The notes under the pieces were generated by a model. The model worked only from the letters and a program-made list of their open reading frames with translations. It had not been told where the DNA came from and did not search any database. 64,000 nucleotides of DNA, taken from NCBI GenBank assembly GCA_036852015.1, contig JAANDG010000217.1, positions 124,001 to 188,000 of the forward strand, given 5' to 3'. Of the stretch, positions 23,001-34,176 are shown one piece after another. The DNA is from Pelodera strongyloides (Eukaryota > Nematoda > Chromadorea > Rhabditida > Rhabditidae). Each line of letters begins with the position of its first letter. The stretch's first letter is position 1. Both the position numbers and the translations under genes were made by a program.

Positions 23001-24113
23001 TAACATTCTCGACTTCAATGTGCTGGCAAAATCATCTGCGCTACAGGGAATCGAACCTTGGCCACATTACCCAGCATCTTTTCACCGACGCTATCCCCTA
23101 CACTACACCGTGCATATTATGTAGCGTATGATAATTATTTTCAGATCCTAGTATTAGGCACCGGCAGTATGTACATAGGAAATTTTATCTCAGCGGCCGG
23201 AGTTTGGCATAAACTGCATTCATTACGCGGTTCAATGTCAGAAAAGTCATTCAAATCGCATAAGTTAATGATTATCATGCTCATCGCTCAGGTAGGATTT
23301 AGCGTTGAAGAGAGAGAGAGAGAGAGAGGGAGCGTGAAAGAAGAGAGAAATGGAGAGTGTGTGCGTGTGTGCGTGCGTGTGTGCGTGTGTGTGTGCGTGT
23401 GTATTAGCGTATAATCATAATGTAACTTTTTATTTTTCACTTCCCCTTCCACTTTTAATTTTTAGAATGCTTATCCGGTAATCTCAATCACGGGTCCAGT
23501 TTTAATTTTCGTCTTTGCTTTCGGCCTCTATAGAGAAGATATTGTAGGATCGGATGTTTACAAATATACTTCACTCACGGTTTTAATGATATATCCGGTG
23601 GGTTTACATATTTTTCCCTAAACGTCTGGCAAGTCATTAGAATACAGTGGCCGTATTCACCAACACACGGTTAGCACTCCCCAGGCTGGCCAGCGTTCTG
23701 AATCTCTTCCGCTCTCGCACTCTCTACGCACTCTTTAGCTCCCTGGGGAGCCCAGGGAGTGCTCCCTGAGTGTTGGTGAATATGGCCTCAGGATTCATTG
23801 CAGCCGCGGTATGGTAAGTTTGATTTTGGTGGAAAATGTTCTATGATACTGAGCTCTCATCTCTGATCATTAATCATTGATCTCTGATCTCTGATCTGTG
23901 ACCAGTGACCTTTTCTGAATTTATGACTAACCTAAACTTGTATTTCTTGTACTTTAGCTCATCAGCTTCTCTTGTTGCATAGCGTTTGTGAAACCCTACC
24001 GAGAGTATATCTTCTCTTTTGTGCCAAACAAGATCCGCCCGTCGGTGTCGCAAACCATCAGCGTCAATCCGCAACCGACGTTTTCCGGAACGGAAGGGGC
24101 AAGCCGATTTTAA
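20096..24113 (+). CDS. Srh-like serpentine chemoreceptor
   Basis: Eight exons, all phase 0: 20096-20239, 20995-21120, 21443-21565, 22405-22488, 22805-22927, 23145-23291, 23466-23597, 23958-24113. They encode 344 aa, the usual length for Srh. Helix 1 ends YMILTKSPKEMKQFKW, matching the family's Y.I..kTP..M. pattern. Helix 2 follows with a LFDE start and a proline-rich exit. Helices 3-5 lie in exons 3-6. Exon 6 holds the SFKSHKLMIIMLIAQ block, exon 7 helix 6 with YPVISITGPVLIFVFAFG, and exon 8 helix 7 ending AFVKPYREYIF, the family's KPYR signature. The tail is Ser/Pro-rich. Inferred to be a ciliary chemosensory GPCR. ATG lies 20 nt after the acceptor at 20075. AATAAA at 24161-24166. Confidence 0.85.
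20312..20495. mobile_element. H1 hairpin MITE
   Basis: Ends TTAAAGCTAAATACCGGCCGG and CAGCCGGTATTTCGCTTCAA; intron 1 of the Srh-like gene, 72 bp after the 5' splice site. Confidence 0.8.
21953..22371. mobile_element. H2 hairpin element, copy 2
   Basis: A palindrome of about 417 bp with ends ATTAAAGGGTCAGGCCCATT and AATGGGCCTGACCCTTTAAT. It is the same element as at 11973 and 37825. It ends 33 bp before exon 4 of the Srh-like gene. Confidence 0.88.
23033..23115 (-). repeat. tRNA-like SINE head
   Basis: Minus strand GCACGGTGTAGTGTAGGGGAT, then AAGGTTCGATTCCCTG: A- and B-box spacing of a tRNA, but the acceptor stem does not pair. It lies in intron 5 of the Srh-like gene, ending about 30 bp before exon 6. 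Confidence 0.55.
23310..23402. repeat. GA and GT microsatellites
   Basis: A (GA)n run (23310-23330) followed by a (GT/GC)n run (23357-23402) in intron 6 of the Srh-like gene. Confidence 0.9.
23646..23790. mobile_element. GAGGCCG foldback, 140-bp type, copy 1
   Basis: Ends GTGGCCGTATTCACCAACAC and GTGTTGGTGAATATGGCCTC; the inside holds CTCCCCAGG..CCTGGGGAG-like inverted blocks. Related copies at 43703, 58801, 63255. It lies in the last intron of the Srh-like gene. Confidence 0.8.
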
Positions 24114-24900
24114 AGAATTTAAATACTTTGACGCATGCCCTAAAGGCTAAGACCCATGAAAATAAAGCATTTCACTTATGACGAGGTTTATGAAACGTAC
24201 ATCAACGTGCATATCTTTGTACTTCATATTGGTACCATATTTTCCTTGACACCTTCCTATATTTAATGGACATCAAATAAAAATGACGAATTTATCATGA
24301 CTGCGTTCCTTTAAATGCACTTGAACTCAATATTCTAACTGAACAAGATGGTTTTTTGCTTCCTGGGTGCAAAGAAAATCACCGAGCGCCGTAAGCATAC
24401 GAGGTCGACAGGCTTGCGACAGCCGGACCGTATCGTCATGGTTTCCTGCAAGTCGTGTCAACCCCGTGCTTACCCCGATTCTCGCGGGATATGACAAGTT
24501 AATTGGAACTTTTTTATAGAAAATAAAGTTCAAAGTATGAGTGTAGCTCATCTGACGAGTTAAATTAGAGTTTAGTGCAGTATTGCCACAAAATCGACAC
24601 GTACTTCAATTACACGACAGACATATTTTTGGTGGACCTTTGTATTGCTGCCCTTTCTTTATAAACATTAAAGATTTCGCCCTGCAAATATAGCACACAA
24701 TTTTCACCTGGTTCAATTAGGAGTACAGGTTATTAGGAACTACAAAGCGGAATATTACTGTTTAATGTTTGAGAAGTAAGTTCGATAGAAATAAATGTTG
24801 AAAGAACACGGATGTAAAGTCAAAGGAAACTAATTAATATACTCCTTTTTGAAGAACTTCGCACAGAACTGAATGCACATAGTGCGGATTTTATAGTCAT

Positions 24901-25032
24901 GAGGCCATATTCACAACTCAATTCCCCATGGGGAATTCCCCGTCTTTTTCTCTGCATCTCTCACATTAGAGTTCTATTTTCTTCCCCAGGGACTATTTCC
25001 CCGAGGGAATCGGAGTGGTGAAGATGGCCTCT
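24901..25032. mobile_element. GAGGCC foldback, TTCCCC type
   Basis: Ends GAGGCCATATTCACAACTCA and GAGTGGTGAAGATGGCCTC with inner AATTCCCC..GGGGAAT and CCCCGAGGGAAT blocks. Related to copies at 32794-32921 and 57335-57452. Confidence 0.75.
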
Positions 25033-25131
25033 GATTGCGTAATGCCATAGCCCTAGCTTTCTCACAGAAAAAAATGGCGCTAAGTGTTGATGTGCTCCGG
25101 TCAATGCCGTTGTTTACGAAACAGATAGAAA

Positions 25132-25316
25132 ACTTAAAACGAAATACCGGCCGGTTTTTGAAACGCATCGCGGACAACTGAATTCTTAGGTAATTATGCT
25201 AATTTACTCGAACTTAGCTCGATTTTTTATACTAACTAATGCTCATTTGCATAAGCTGCATAAGAATGGTGGTGTCTTCGATTTGCTTCAAAAACCGGCC
25301 GATTTTACGCTTTAAA
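25132..25316. mobile_element. H1 hairpin MITE, abutting H6
   Basis: Ends CTTAAAACGAAATACCGGCC and CGGCCGATTTTACGCTTTAAA; the final TTTAAA is shared with the next palindrome. Confidence 0.85.
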
Positions 25317-25674
25317 GGGATCGGCTCACCTTAAATCGTGTCTGTTTTTTTTGTTTCTTTATTTTCTATAAGGGATAATAAAAATTTGGAATACAAAAAG
25401 TAGTGTTCTATTTCAATACTCACGAAGATATTAGGTGATAAAGTGGTGGATCGATTGGCCCGAAATGAAAAAGTGTAATTGTCCTGCCTTGTTTGTATGG
25501 GACAATTAACACTTTTTCATTTCGGGCCGATCGATCCACCACTTTATCACCTAATATCTTCGTGAGTATTGAAATATAACACTACTTTTTGTATTCCAAA
25601 TTTTTATTATCCCTTATAGAAAATAAAGAAACAGAAAAAACAGACACGATTTGAGGTGAGCCGATCCCTTTAAA
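25311..25674. mobile_element. H6 hairpin element
   Basis: An almost perfect 360 bp palindrome: TTTAAAGGGATCGGCTCACC at the left, GGTGAGCCGATCCCTTTAAA at the right. The arms (for example CACCACTTTATCACCTAATA) are nearly identical, which suggests a recent insertion. Confidence 0.92.
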
Positions 25675-25937
25675 AAATAGTTTTGTTTCGGAATGTCTAC
25701 CCCAGTAATGTCGTGTTATAATATCGCTACATGTTGTCTATCTGTATGTTGCACACGGTTCTCCACCAACAAAAACAATAAAATAAAACATTTATAATAT
25801 GGTGCCCCAGCAAAAGTAAGTGAATCTCAACTGTAAAAGAAGTACCTCGTATTACTTAGGAATTTGTTTTGGCGCAAAGTTAAAAAAAAATCATAGTACA
25901 GAAAATAAGTGGCTCAAAGAAGGGGCTTATTTAAAGG

Positions 25938-26123
25938 AAAAGCGGTATAACACACGGTTTGTGAAACTGTTAGACTAATGCATTTCAATGGACTGTATGC
26001 AAATTGTGAGTTATTCTGAACGATTTTCTGGTCTATTCATAAGCATCATTAGGCCATTCGTATAATACATAAGAATGAAGTTGCCCAACATACGTTCACA
26101 AACCGCCTGTCATACCGCTTTAA
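25938..26123. mobile_element. H9 hairpin element (AAAGCGGTATAAC ends)
   Basis: Ends AAAGCGGTATAACACACGGTT and ACCGCCTGTCATACCGCTTTAA. Like H1 it is a TA-flanked short hairpin, but with a different arm sequence. Relatives at 44399-44578 and 52268-52402, and partial ends at about 13440, 15943, 28225, 30029, 30905 and 41340. Confidence 0.75.
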
Positions 26124-26493
26124 AAGGGAACAGAACATTTATATTATGTTTTACTAGAAATGAAAATGTTCAATGATTATGCTTACAACACACAATAATC
26201 AAATGAAAAAACAAAACCTAAAAAGCAAACACACGTTGTTTGAGAATGTAATTTTTTTGTACGAGGATAAGTCTGAAACGACGGGCAGGTACTATTTAAA
26301 AACCTAATAATTCAATAGTATACATATCAATGGTATGGGCATAGAATACTAATAGTATAGACGGATATGTATCCTAGTCGGACCCTAGTTTATTCATGAT
26401 CTAATAGTATCAGCATAGTATTAGTATAGGTATGCATTAGCATAGCAGAACTCGAATAGTATGGAGATAGTACAGCCGTATTATGATCTTATC

Positions 26494-29400
26494 TTATTGA
26501 AGACCTTGTCCTTGATAGTTCATTGATTGATCGTTGGGAGCTAGGTAAAAGGAAGCATTTAACTGCTCCATCGAATTAGACATTGTTGTATTTTGTTGCT
26601 GATTCATCTGAAAACATTTTATATATTGATACACAATAAGTCAGTATACTGCATACAAGGTCTGAAAAACTCTAATAATAAGTTGGGATCTGGGCATGCC
26701 ACAGGTGCCCGCCCAGAGGCAGATTCTATATTACCTATGCTCACAACGCTGAAACTACCACATTCAACCAGCAGGAATCGAACTTATGACCTTATGCCAG
26801 CTAGTATTACAGACAAGCGCACTATCCACTAGACCACGCGGCTCGTACAATACACAAGAAAAGCAAAACCTACATAATTCATATACGCCTGTTGCTTGTT
26901 CGGGTAAGACGGTGCCGGAAACGAATGCGTCTTGTGTAGTTGTTGTCGATTATAGTAGTTACCGGCAGTGTTACCACTAGCTTGATGCTGAGGTACCATG
27001 AGTGAAGGTCCGGGCTGTTGTCCATAATCAAACGGTTGACATGAAGCACTGTTATTCTGATACGTCACCTGTTGCGGTTGCGCGTATCTTGCCGGCAGGG
27101 CTGGGTACGCAAATACGTCTGACGTAGGTGGATTAGCATACGGATTGTTTACGTAAGTCGTCGGTGTTGAGTAAGTAGCCAGGTTCGGATTACTAGCCGA
27201 AGGTCCGGGGCCCGCAAAGCCTGCAGACGGACCATCACCAGTACCCAAGTTATAGTAGGTTCGTTTGTTGGGAATGGGCCCTGTTGGGTACTGTATAAAT
27301 GGGGCGGGGCCTCGACTAGTAGACGGTTGGTCCTCTTGTGGTACGGTAGTAGACTGTAAAGGGATTTGGGGTACGGTAGTAGGCTTTAATGGGATCAGCT
27401 CCTGGGAGGTCTTCTTTGAATCGGAATTGGAGGATTCTTGACTATTTGGATTTGAGGGTGAAGCACCAGTACTTCGGTCCTCGGAACTTGTAGGAGAGTA
27501 GTCGTTGACGCAAGACTGAAACGGAAAAGTTTACACTTTAAAGCGAAACACCGGCCGGTGTTTGAAATGCATCTCAAGCACTTGCATTCCTATGCATTTA
27601 TGCAACGTAGGGTCTAATTGGGGGTCTAGTTTTTATTCTACATTTTGATCATTTGTAAATGCTGCATAAGAAAGCGGGTGTAGGCAATGCGTTTCAAAAA
27701 CCGGCTTGGGCCTAATGGGGTTTCCAAGTATCCGGACAAATTTACCGTATTTTACGACTTCGCGAGACCCATGCCTTAATTTCTCATGTCAAAAATTCAA
27801 TTCAGGGAAAATAAGGTAAATTAGTCTATACTTGGAAGGGAACGCACAGTTGTTTTTGGCATACATGGAAACCCCATAAATTAACACTGAGGCTTACGTA
27901 TTGTAAGGCCTAAAAACGGAACATGTTGCTAGTATTGAACTTGTTAAACCTGCTAACGTTGTAGATCTATCATTTGTTGCAAGTGAGCAATTGTTTTTCA
28001 TTGTATTAATTAAGGGGATCCTACTGACGCCAAAGAATCAATAAATCGCCCATTAGCGGAAGTTTTATTCCGAAAAATAACGACAAACCTGTAGATCCTC
28101 AAACATTTCCGTTAAAGTGTATGCACATGGCGGATGCTTTAAACTGAACGGTCGCTTGTTCGTTATTTCTATTGGAGTAGTGAACGTGACTGGCGCAGAG
28201 CGTTTTTTCTGAAAATACGATTTTTTTAAAGCGATATGACACATAGTTTGTGGAACTAGTTGCTGAGGAAGTGGCCCAAAAACACACGGAGAGTATAAAC
28301 GACTGTAAACGTATGTATAACTTATATTTTATCTTTGCGTATTTACCTGTGGTCTGACTAGGTAGTATTCGGTCTGGACTCCCTTGTCTTTCATACCGGA
28401 AAGTGAGAGATTTTGTACTCCTTGCTCTGTTGGATCGGTGGTTGGGGAGCTTGAACCGAATGGTTCTACTGGGAAACATCTGAAGGGGATCGTATTTAAA
28501 AAATGTAAATGAATGAAAGGAACACCTACATATTTATGCTGTTTTCCGAAGCGATTCGGGGTGCATTTTTGTGTTGGAAACCCGTTTCTCTGATATCAAA
28601 CGCTGGTAAATTTTCAACCCTGGTTCTCAATCATGTTGTGTACTGTCTAGGTACCGAAAAAGAGGATCTAGCTTTGTTTGCTGAGTGCATTATGCAAACA
28701 TGGATATCAAACATCGTTTATTATATCCCCTTATCATGGTGTAAACAATGTAAACTATGGAGGCAATCCCTGGACCCGAAGGCACAAGGCAACTTTTTGT
28801 AATGACTTACCCGAAAAGGTTAATCATCAATGGTATGGATCCCAGAGGTGAAAATGTTTGCGCGAACACAAAGTTCTCTCCCATAGCATTTGCGATCGTC
28901 TGCAAGTTATTGGGTATTATTTTGATATTTTGATATTTTTTGTTGTCTCTTCAAATATGAATAGAACATCTTGTTGGTCAAGAACAACATGTGTAACTTC
29001 CGAGACTCTGGGAAGTACAACTATTAAAAAATGGAAAATGCACGTCTTCAGATCAAGTTTCGGTTGGTTTAATTGCCTAATTACATTTGTTTCCTTTGCA
29101 ATTAACTAACGGTTGGCTGCCAGTGAATAATAATGTTCGAACAATATAACGTTGCGGTTGATTCGGGTGATTGCTTGATTACGAAAAGTTATTGATTTAT
29201 CGATTGACTAACATATTGATTAAGCGAAGATCACAAATAACCTACCCATACAGTAGGAAGAGAGAGCAATATATTTCCATATAGAGTGCTGGCAAGCTCT
29301 CTAGGTCTTGATTCCTTTAGCACTGCATATAAAGTATCCTGAATCTTATTTCGCAAGTTCAATATCATATCTGACGCCTCTTCGGAGATATCCTTACACA

Positions 29401-32400
29401 CTGAAAATATGAAATTTTGATTACTAAACAAAGTTTGTCGGAATGTTTGTGCGTTACGCAATAAGTACTTGTCAACCGTTTTACAATGTATGCCCACTTT
29501 TTGCAGTACTCGCAGATAAATAGTGACGACGTTGTACGACCCTGAGATTGTCATGGTATACAATATTTACGCTATAAAGGCTTATTGAAACACAACAATG
29601 TGGCAAAAATAAAAAAAGATAGGAAGAAGTACGAACCCATAGTAAACTAAGTGCAAGTTCTTTACTACTGCTACATACTTTGAACATAGGTTGGTGGAGT
29701 TTCCGCTCTGTTCAAACCATAGTCTGCTTATATTAGAGAGTTCACGTACGTAAACGTACGTTCGGCGCTGTATCCCATGCCCTGTGTGCAAATATTTGTC
29801 TATGTAAATAGTTACCTGCAGTTATCTATTATTATAAAAAATTTCAATAAACCTTTATATAAAATTAAAATAAACAAAACAACTTACATGGATTCAGTAC
29901 CACAATTGCCGCCAAGCAAACAATCTCCTCCTCTTTTAATTTGAATTTTCTATAAGGCGCCACAATTTCATCAAGAACTCGATCGATAAGTCCATTGTTC
30001 CAATGACTGAAATCGAAAATAGATTTATTTAAAGCGGTATGGCAAGTGGTTTTGAAACCTGTGATGGACACAGAAATACGCGCACGGCCTTTTTTTTATC
30101 AACGTTCCTTCATAGTTGCCTAATGTTTTTTTCTGACAATTCTACGTTTCGCAATCCTTGTATATGTACGAGGATCATAACATCGTGATCGTGGGCTGTC
30201 TGCACAGTCAGCTATTTAAAGCGAAATACCGGCCGGTTTTTGAAATGTATCGAGTACACCAACATTCTTATGCGTCATATGCAAATGAGCATAATTTAGC
30301 ATAAAAAATAGACCCCAATTAGACCCCACTTCGCATAAATACGTAAGAATGCAGTTGTCCACGATACGTTTCAAAAACCGGCCGGTATTTCGCTTTAAGT
30401 GACAGCACTGACAAGACTTGGCGTGCAAGCCGCGCGAGATTGGCGTGCAAGCGGCAACTTTACAGTAAAATGTAAAGGTACTTTGTGAAAAAATGTTGAA
30501 TAGTAACCTGTAGACTGCAAAGGTAATGCAAGGAAAAGAAAAGAAAAACCAACTAGCAATCATTGTAAATCCTGCTCATGTCCCGTGGTATATATGCAAA
30601 ATTGCACATGCACAGTATATTTTCATCGTTTGTATTTACTGCGGTACGGGCAGACACTTTAAATACAAGGAGTCGGGTGAAACATCCCTTCACTAGAGCG
30701 ATCTGAAAAAAGTAAAATAAAAATAAAAAAGTAATTGCATAGAAAATATTTGGCAAAGGCTAACAAAGATGAAGAATATGTGAAATCGTCAACCGTAGTG
30801 TCATGTACTTGAATGCGGTTTTCCATGCTGGGGAACATCACCCCAAGTGTTACATGTATGCAAATATGTGTCATCTTATGAGCGGGAAGTGCCGGAAGTG
30901 CAGCATGTATCAAATCCAGGTGCCATACCGCTTTAAAACTTCCACTCACCTTATCTTCCATTGCTAACTTCTTTGGAAAATACTCGGATAGATATTCCAC
31001 CCAGTCAATTGTTTCAATTAGTCGACGGTACGCAATTGAAGTTAATTCGTAATTTTCACACTGACGATAACAATCGTATCGCATCTGCAAATGGAAATCA
31101 TGAACGGGTCAAATACAAAGTGATAAATACTTCGCGCCGTCGACGCGCAAAAAACGACCGCACAACTTTCGCGCAAAGGGTGCTTGCCGTATTGTGCCAG
31201 AGATGCGCAAAAAGGGCACAGCACCACTGAAGCAATTGAATGAATGATAGATAATTACCAAGTTTTAGATAAAGATAGGGGTGGCTGCGACTGATGGCAG
31301 TTAAAGCAAAAAGTTAAAGCGAAATACTGGCCGGTTTTTGAAACACATCGTGCACAACTCAATTCTTACGTATTTATGCTAATTTACTCGAATTTAGAAG
31401 ATTTTTTATCCCAATTTATGTTCATTTGCATGATCTGCTTAAGAATGCTGCTGTACGCGATGTATTTCAAAAACCGGCGGGTATTTCGCTTTAATAGATA
31501 AATAAATGACCAGATGGTTTACCTCAGATCTCTTTCCTTTTATGCTGGTTGGATCTTCCAGCATCTCTTTCAATGTTTTCACGGATAAAGGGTAAAGTTT
31601 AGAAGCCTCGATATTTGTGTCGCCTTTGGCAATCTGAAAGGAATTTTTTTATAAGGTGTAGGTAAAAAGTGAAATGTGGGAAATTTGAAGATGTTTAGCG
31701 AAATGCTCTGCCAAGAGAAACTACGGTATATATTACCTCATTTCTTGAATCAAATCTTGTGTTCAAATACTTCTTTTTAGCTAGGTTTACCGTGACTGTT
31801 TTTTGGCTACCTTTTACGAATGCCCATGTTGTATCAAATCAAACTATAAAATAACAAATAAGTAAAAAATCTATAAATAAAAAATAAAAATCATAAATAA
31901 ATCTTACCTTTGCTTCAATATTCAACAATCGCATCAACATTGTTTTCATTTCAACTGAAAGACGCTTATTCCAATCATCGTTATTGCTGGCGATACGGTC
32001 ATTACTCTGGAAATAATATATTTTTATATTTATAACAGCCGGCTACGCCGCCTTGAGGAGTCTTTCCATACTTATGAAACGCCTGTAACGTATATGAAAA
32101 TGCTTACGAATGAGGACATGCATGAGAATATTCTAATTTGACATGAGAGTATTCTAATTTGAGCTGCGGCACTCTTTTACATCCAAAGCGGAACAATTTA
32201 TTCGAATTCTACTTTCGTCTACTTTCTCTTTTATATTATAAGATTTTGGCAGTATGTAGTACGGTAGTAGGTAGTAGTTCTTCGTAAAAAAAATTAAGCG
32301 ATGTAATTTCTACGTTCTGTAATTCACAAAGGGGTTTCCGCCTCTACTTACTGGTTAAAACTAAAAAAACTTAAAAGCAGACAAAACAAAAAAATATTAA

Positions 32401-34176
32401 AATGCGGAACAGTGAGAAAGTGGAAAATTGCAACTCACCGAATCATCCAATTTCCTTTCGGGCGTTTTCTTTGATTTTCGTTGTTTTCCGGTGAAATCTC
32501 TATCTGGCCGGACAGATGCTGGGTTCATACCAGCATCGAGACATTTTCGTAATCGACAGCTTCGGCAGTTTGTACGCGCATCTAAATGATCTGATTTGTT
32601 GATTGATTATTGATTTATTGATTAATTAACTATATTTATTGATTTTTTCATTGGGGCGAAATCCCGAGTTACATGTAGATTGAATGATTAATTAATCATT
32701 TATTAAAATAATAATTGTGTGTGAAACAAGCGGCTACAAATACTCAATTATAGAGGCAAAGGTGGCCGAGTTCTTCACTACTACTGTAACCTCAGAGGCC
32801 ATATTCACCACTCAATTCCTCCTGGGGAATTCCCCATATTTTTCTCTGCGCGTCTCGTATTAGAATGCTATTCCCCCCCCCAGGGAATATTTCCCCGAGG
32901 GAATCGTAGAATATGACCCCTGAACGTGAACACGTATTAGGAGCATTACTGTCGTATAGGTACAGCATTCAAATACAGGGTGAATCCCCATAAAACAAAA
33001 GTTGTAGGATCTACTGTAAAAATAAAAATAAAATAAAAATCACCTTGTGTTATCGTGCACTTTCCACTTCCGAGACACTCTAATTGATCGGCTTTTTTCA
33101 GAGCGCGACGGAAAAATCTAAAGAAATAGATAATTTGCGCTTTAATATTTTTTCTGTAATTGGGTTTCCAAGTATCCCAAAAATTCGGTGTGATTCTGTC
33201 AATACTACCGTATTTCTGCACGAAACTTGCATATATAATATGAAAAATTAAAAAATTCTCGTGTAGTTCCAATAAACCGTAAATTTTCACCATACTTGTA
33301 AACCCCATAAACAGTAGTAGGTTTTACTATGCTAGTTCCTTATATGACGAACCCTAAAACGTTTATGACGCTAGGCTAGGCAGGCGGTCTCCTTGACATC
33401 CAGGAGATGGAAACCACGTTGAGGGATCGAACCCCGGTCTCCTGTGTGAGAGACAAAGATGATATCCACTACACCACCCTACTCTAATAACTTGGATCAT
33501 ATGCACGTACCCTTTGCATCCAACGCATGCTAGTGCTCCATAATGCATTTGCGCATTCTTCTGGCCGCAGACACGGCAACGGTCGCCAGTGTTTTGCGAA
33601 GACGACGACTCCTCCGCATCGGAATTATCCGACGAATCTGAACTTATTTCAAAAATTATTTTCTAAATCAATCAATAAATTATTAAAATCTATCGCCCAC
33701 ACATCATGCGACCGAGGCAAATAATTGCAAAACTCTGATATGTCTGACGCGTGTACCTATGCATTGCGCTTGATTTCCATTGTTTTATTTACCTAATTAG
33801 TTTGTTAATCAACGACAACACGACGAGTTATACACTACTTTCTCTTCATCATTTGACTGTGACTTTGTATTATATAATAATTAAATAAATCTACAATTCT
33901 ATTTTACCACCTGACAAGGTGAAACTTGAATAAATTATATATATTTTATGAGGAAATCAATCGAACAAATTGAAATCGACCGTTCTACATAATAACTTAG
34001 AATCGCTAGCGTAGGATAAATAAAGTGTTGTTATCCAACGCATCGTGTCTCAAAGTTTTTTTTTGTATTTTTCCTTTTTTGAACTTCAATGCCAAACTTT
34101 GAATTTCAGAAAAATCAATAAAAAATCAATAAATACCTATAACGACCGTCGAGCATTGCTGTGATGTTCCGTCCAT
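26494..34176 (-). CDS. Nuclear hormone receptor
   Basis: Fifteen minus-strand exons: 34176-34137, 33637-33511, 33117-33044, 32581-32439, 32006-31908, 31633-31523, 31084-30950, 30702-30554, 30006-29888, 29400-29246, 28899-28811, 28479-28347, 28208-28089, 27515-26874, 26607-26494. They encode 749 aa. An acidic/Ser leader (1-33) precedes the zinc-finger domain (34-99): Cys 34/37/51/54 and 70/76/86/89, with P-box region CVGCKGFFRR and the extension CLDAGMNPASVRPDRD. The ligand-binding fold spans about 165-415, with helix-3-region ETIDWVEYL, then LKEEEIVCLAAIVVLNP and LASTLYGNILLSLP, ending in an AF-2-like MINLFGCF. About 330 residues rich in Pro, Gln, Ser, Asn and Tyr follow. A ligand-regulated transcription factor of the nucleus; the ligand is unknown. 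ATG is 24 nt after an AG acceptor. Confidence 0.88.
26640..26860 (-). repeat. tRNA-derived SINE
   Basis: Minus strand head GAGCCGCGTGGTCTAGTGGA, TAGTGCGC and B box AAGTTCGATTCC, followed by an unrelated body towards 26640. The arms do not form a full cloverleaf. It lies in the last intron of the nuclear receptor gene, starting about 14 bp downstream of the 5' splice site. Confidence 0.55.
27537..27706. mobile_element. H1 hairpin MITE, right end lost
   Basis: Left TTTAAAGCGAAACACCGGCC, core with GGGGTCTAGTTT, right arm ends GTTTCAAAAACCGGC and then changes. It starts 22 bp upstream of the large exon of the nuclear receptor gene (in transcript sense). Confidence 0.75.
27707..28088. other. Rest of a nuclear receptor intron
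   Basis: An imperfect foldback is visible: GGGGTTTCCAAGTATCC near 27717 and TACTTGGAAGG..GGAAACCCCAT near 27828-27878. No other feature is seen. Confidence 0.4.
30029..30938. other. Nuclear receptor introns with H9-like end fragments
   Basis: Two introns lie either side of exon 30554-30702. They carry partial H9-type ends: TTTAAAGCGGTATGGCAAGT at 30029 and GTGCCATACCGCTTTAAAA at 30920. No extra gene is seen. Confidence 0.4.
30215..30399. mobile_element. H1 hairpin MITE
   Basis: Ends TTTAAAGCGAAATACCGGCC and GGCCGGTATTTCGCTTTAAG; intact arms around a TTAGACCCCACTTCGC core. Intron of the nuclear receptor gene. Confidence 0.88.
31313..31495. mobile_element. H1 hairpin MITE
   Basis: Ends GTTAAAGCGAAATACTGGCC and GGCGGGTATTTCGCTTTAAT; intron of the nuclear receptor gene, ending 28 bp from exon 31523-31633. 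Confidence 0.87.
32017..32243. mobile_element. TATA-ended MITE, family T1, copy 2
   Basis: Shares CTTTCCATACTTA, GAGCTGCGGCACTCTTTTA, AAAGCGGAACAATTTATTCG and the end CTCTTTTATATTATAAGA with copies 1, 3 and 4. Intron of the nuclear receptor gene. Confidence 0.7.
32794..32921. mobile_element. GAGGCC foldback, TTCCCC type
   Basis: Left AGAGGCCATATTCACCACTC, inner CTGGGGAATTCCCC and TTTCCCCGAGGGAATC; right end decayed (GAATATGACCCC). Intron of the nuclear receptor gene. Confidence 0.7.
33363..33490 (-). repeat. tRNA-derived SINE
   Basis: Minus strand AGGGTGGTGTAGTGGATATC with B box GGGGTTCGATCCC, followed by a GGAGATG-rich body. It begins about 20 bp downstream of the 5' splice site of the first zinc-finger exon of the nuclear receptor gene. 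Acceptor-stem pairing is absent. Confidence 0.55.

Larger units (their letters stand above)
24114..26493. other. Convergent intergenic region
   Basis: It lies between the 3' ends of the Srh-like and nuclear receptor genes. It holds an unexplained GC-rich patch (24345-24500), a foldback (24901-25032), an H1-H6 chain (25132-25673) and an H9 hairpin (25938-26123). On the minus strand an AATAAA (26389-26394) is a candidate poly(A) signal of the nuclear receptor. Confidence 0.55.

Noticed and set aside
28509..28802. 97-aa plus-strand frame
   Set aside because: It overlaps introns on the opposite strand of the nuclear receptor gene and lacks any motif.
33400..33490. Possible tRNA gene (minus strand)
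   Set aside because: A and B boxes are good, but the acceptor and T stems do not pair and a non-tRNA body follows; called a SINE. The same judgement applies to 12965, 23033, 26640, 55412 and 63744.
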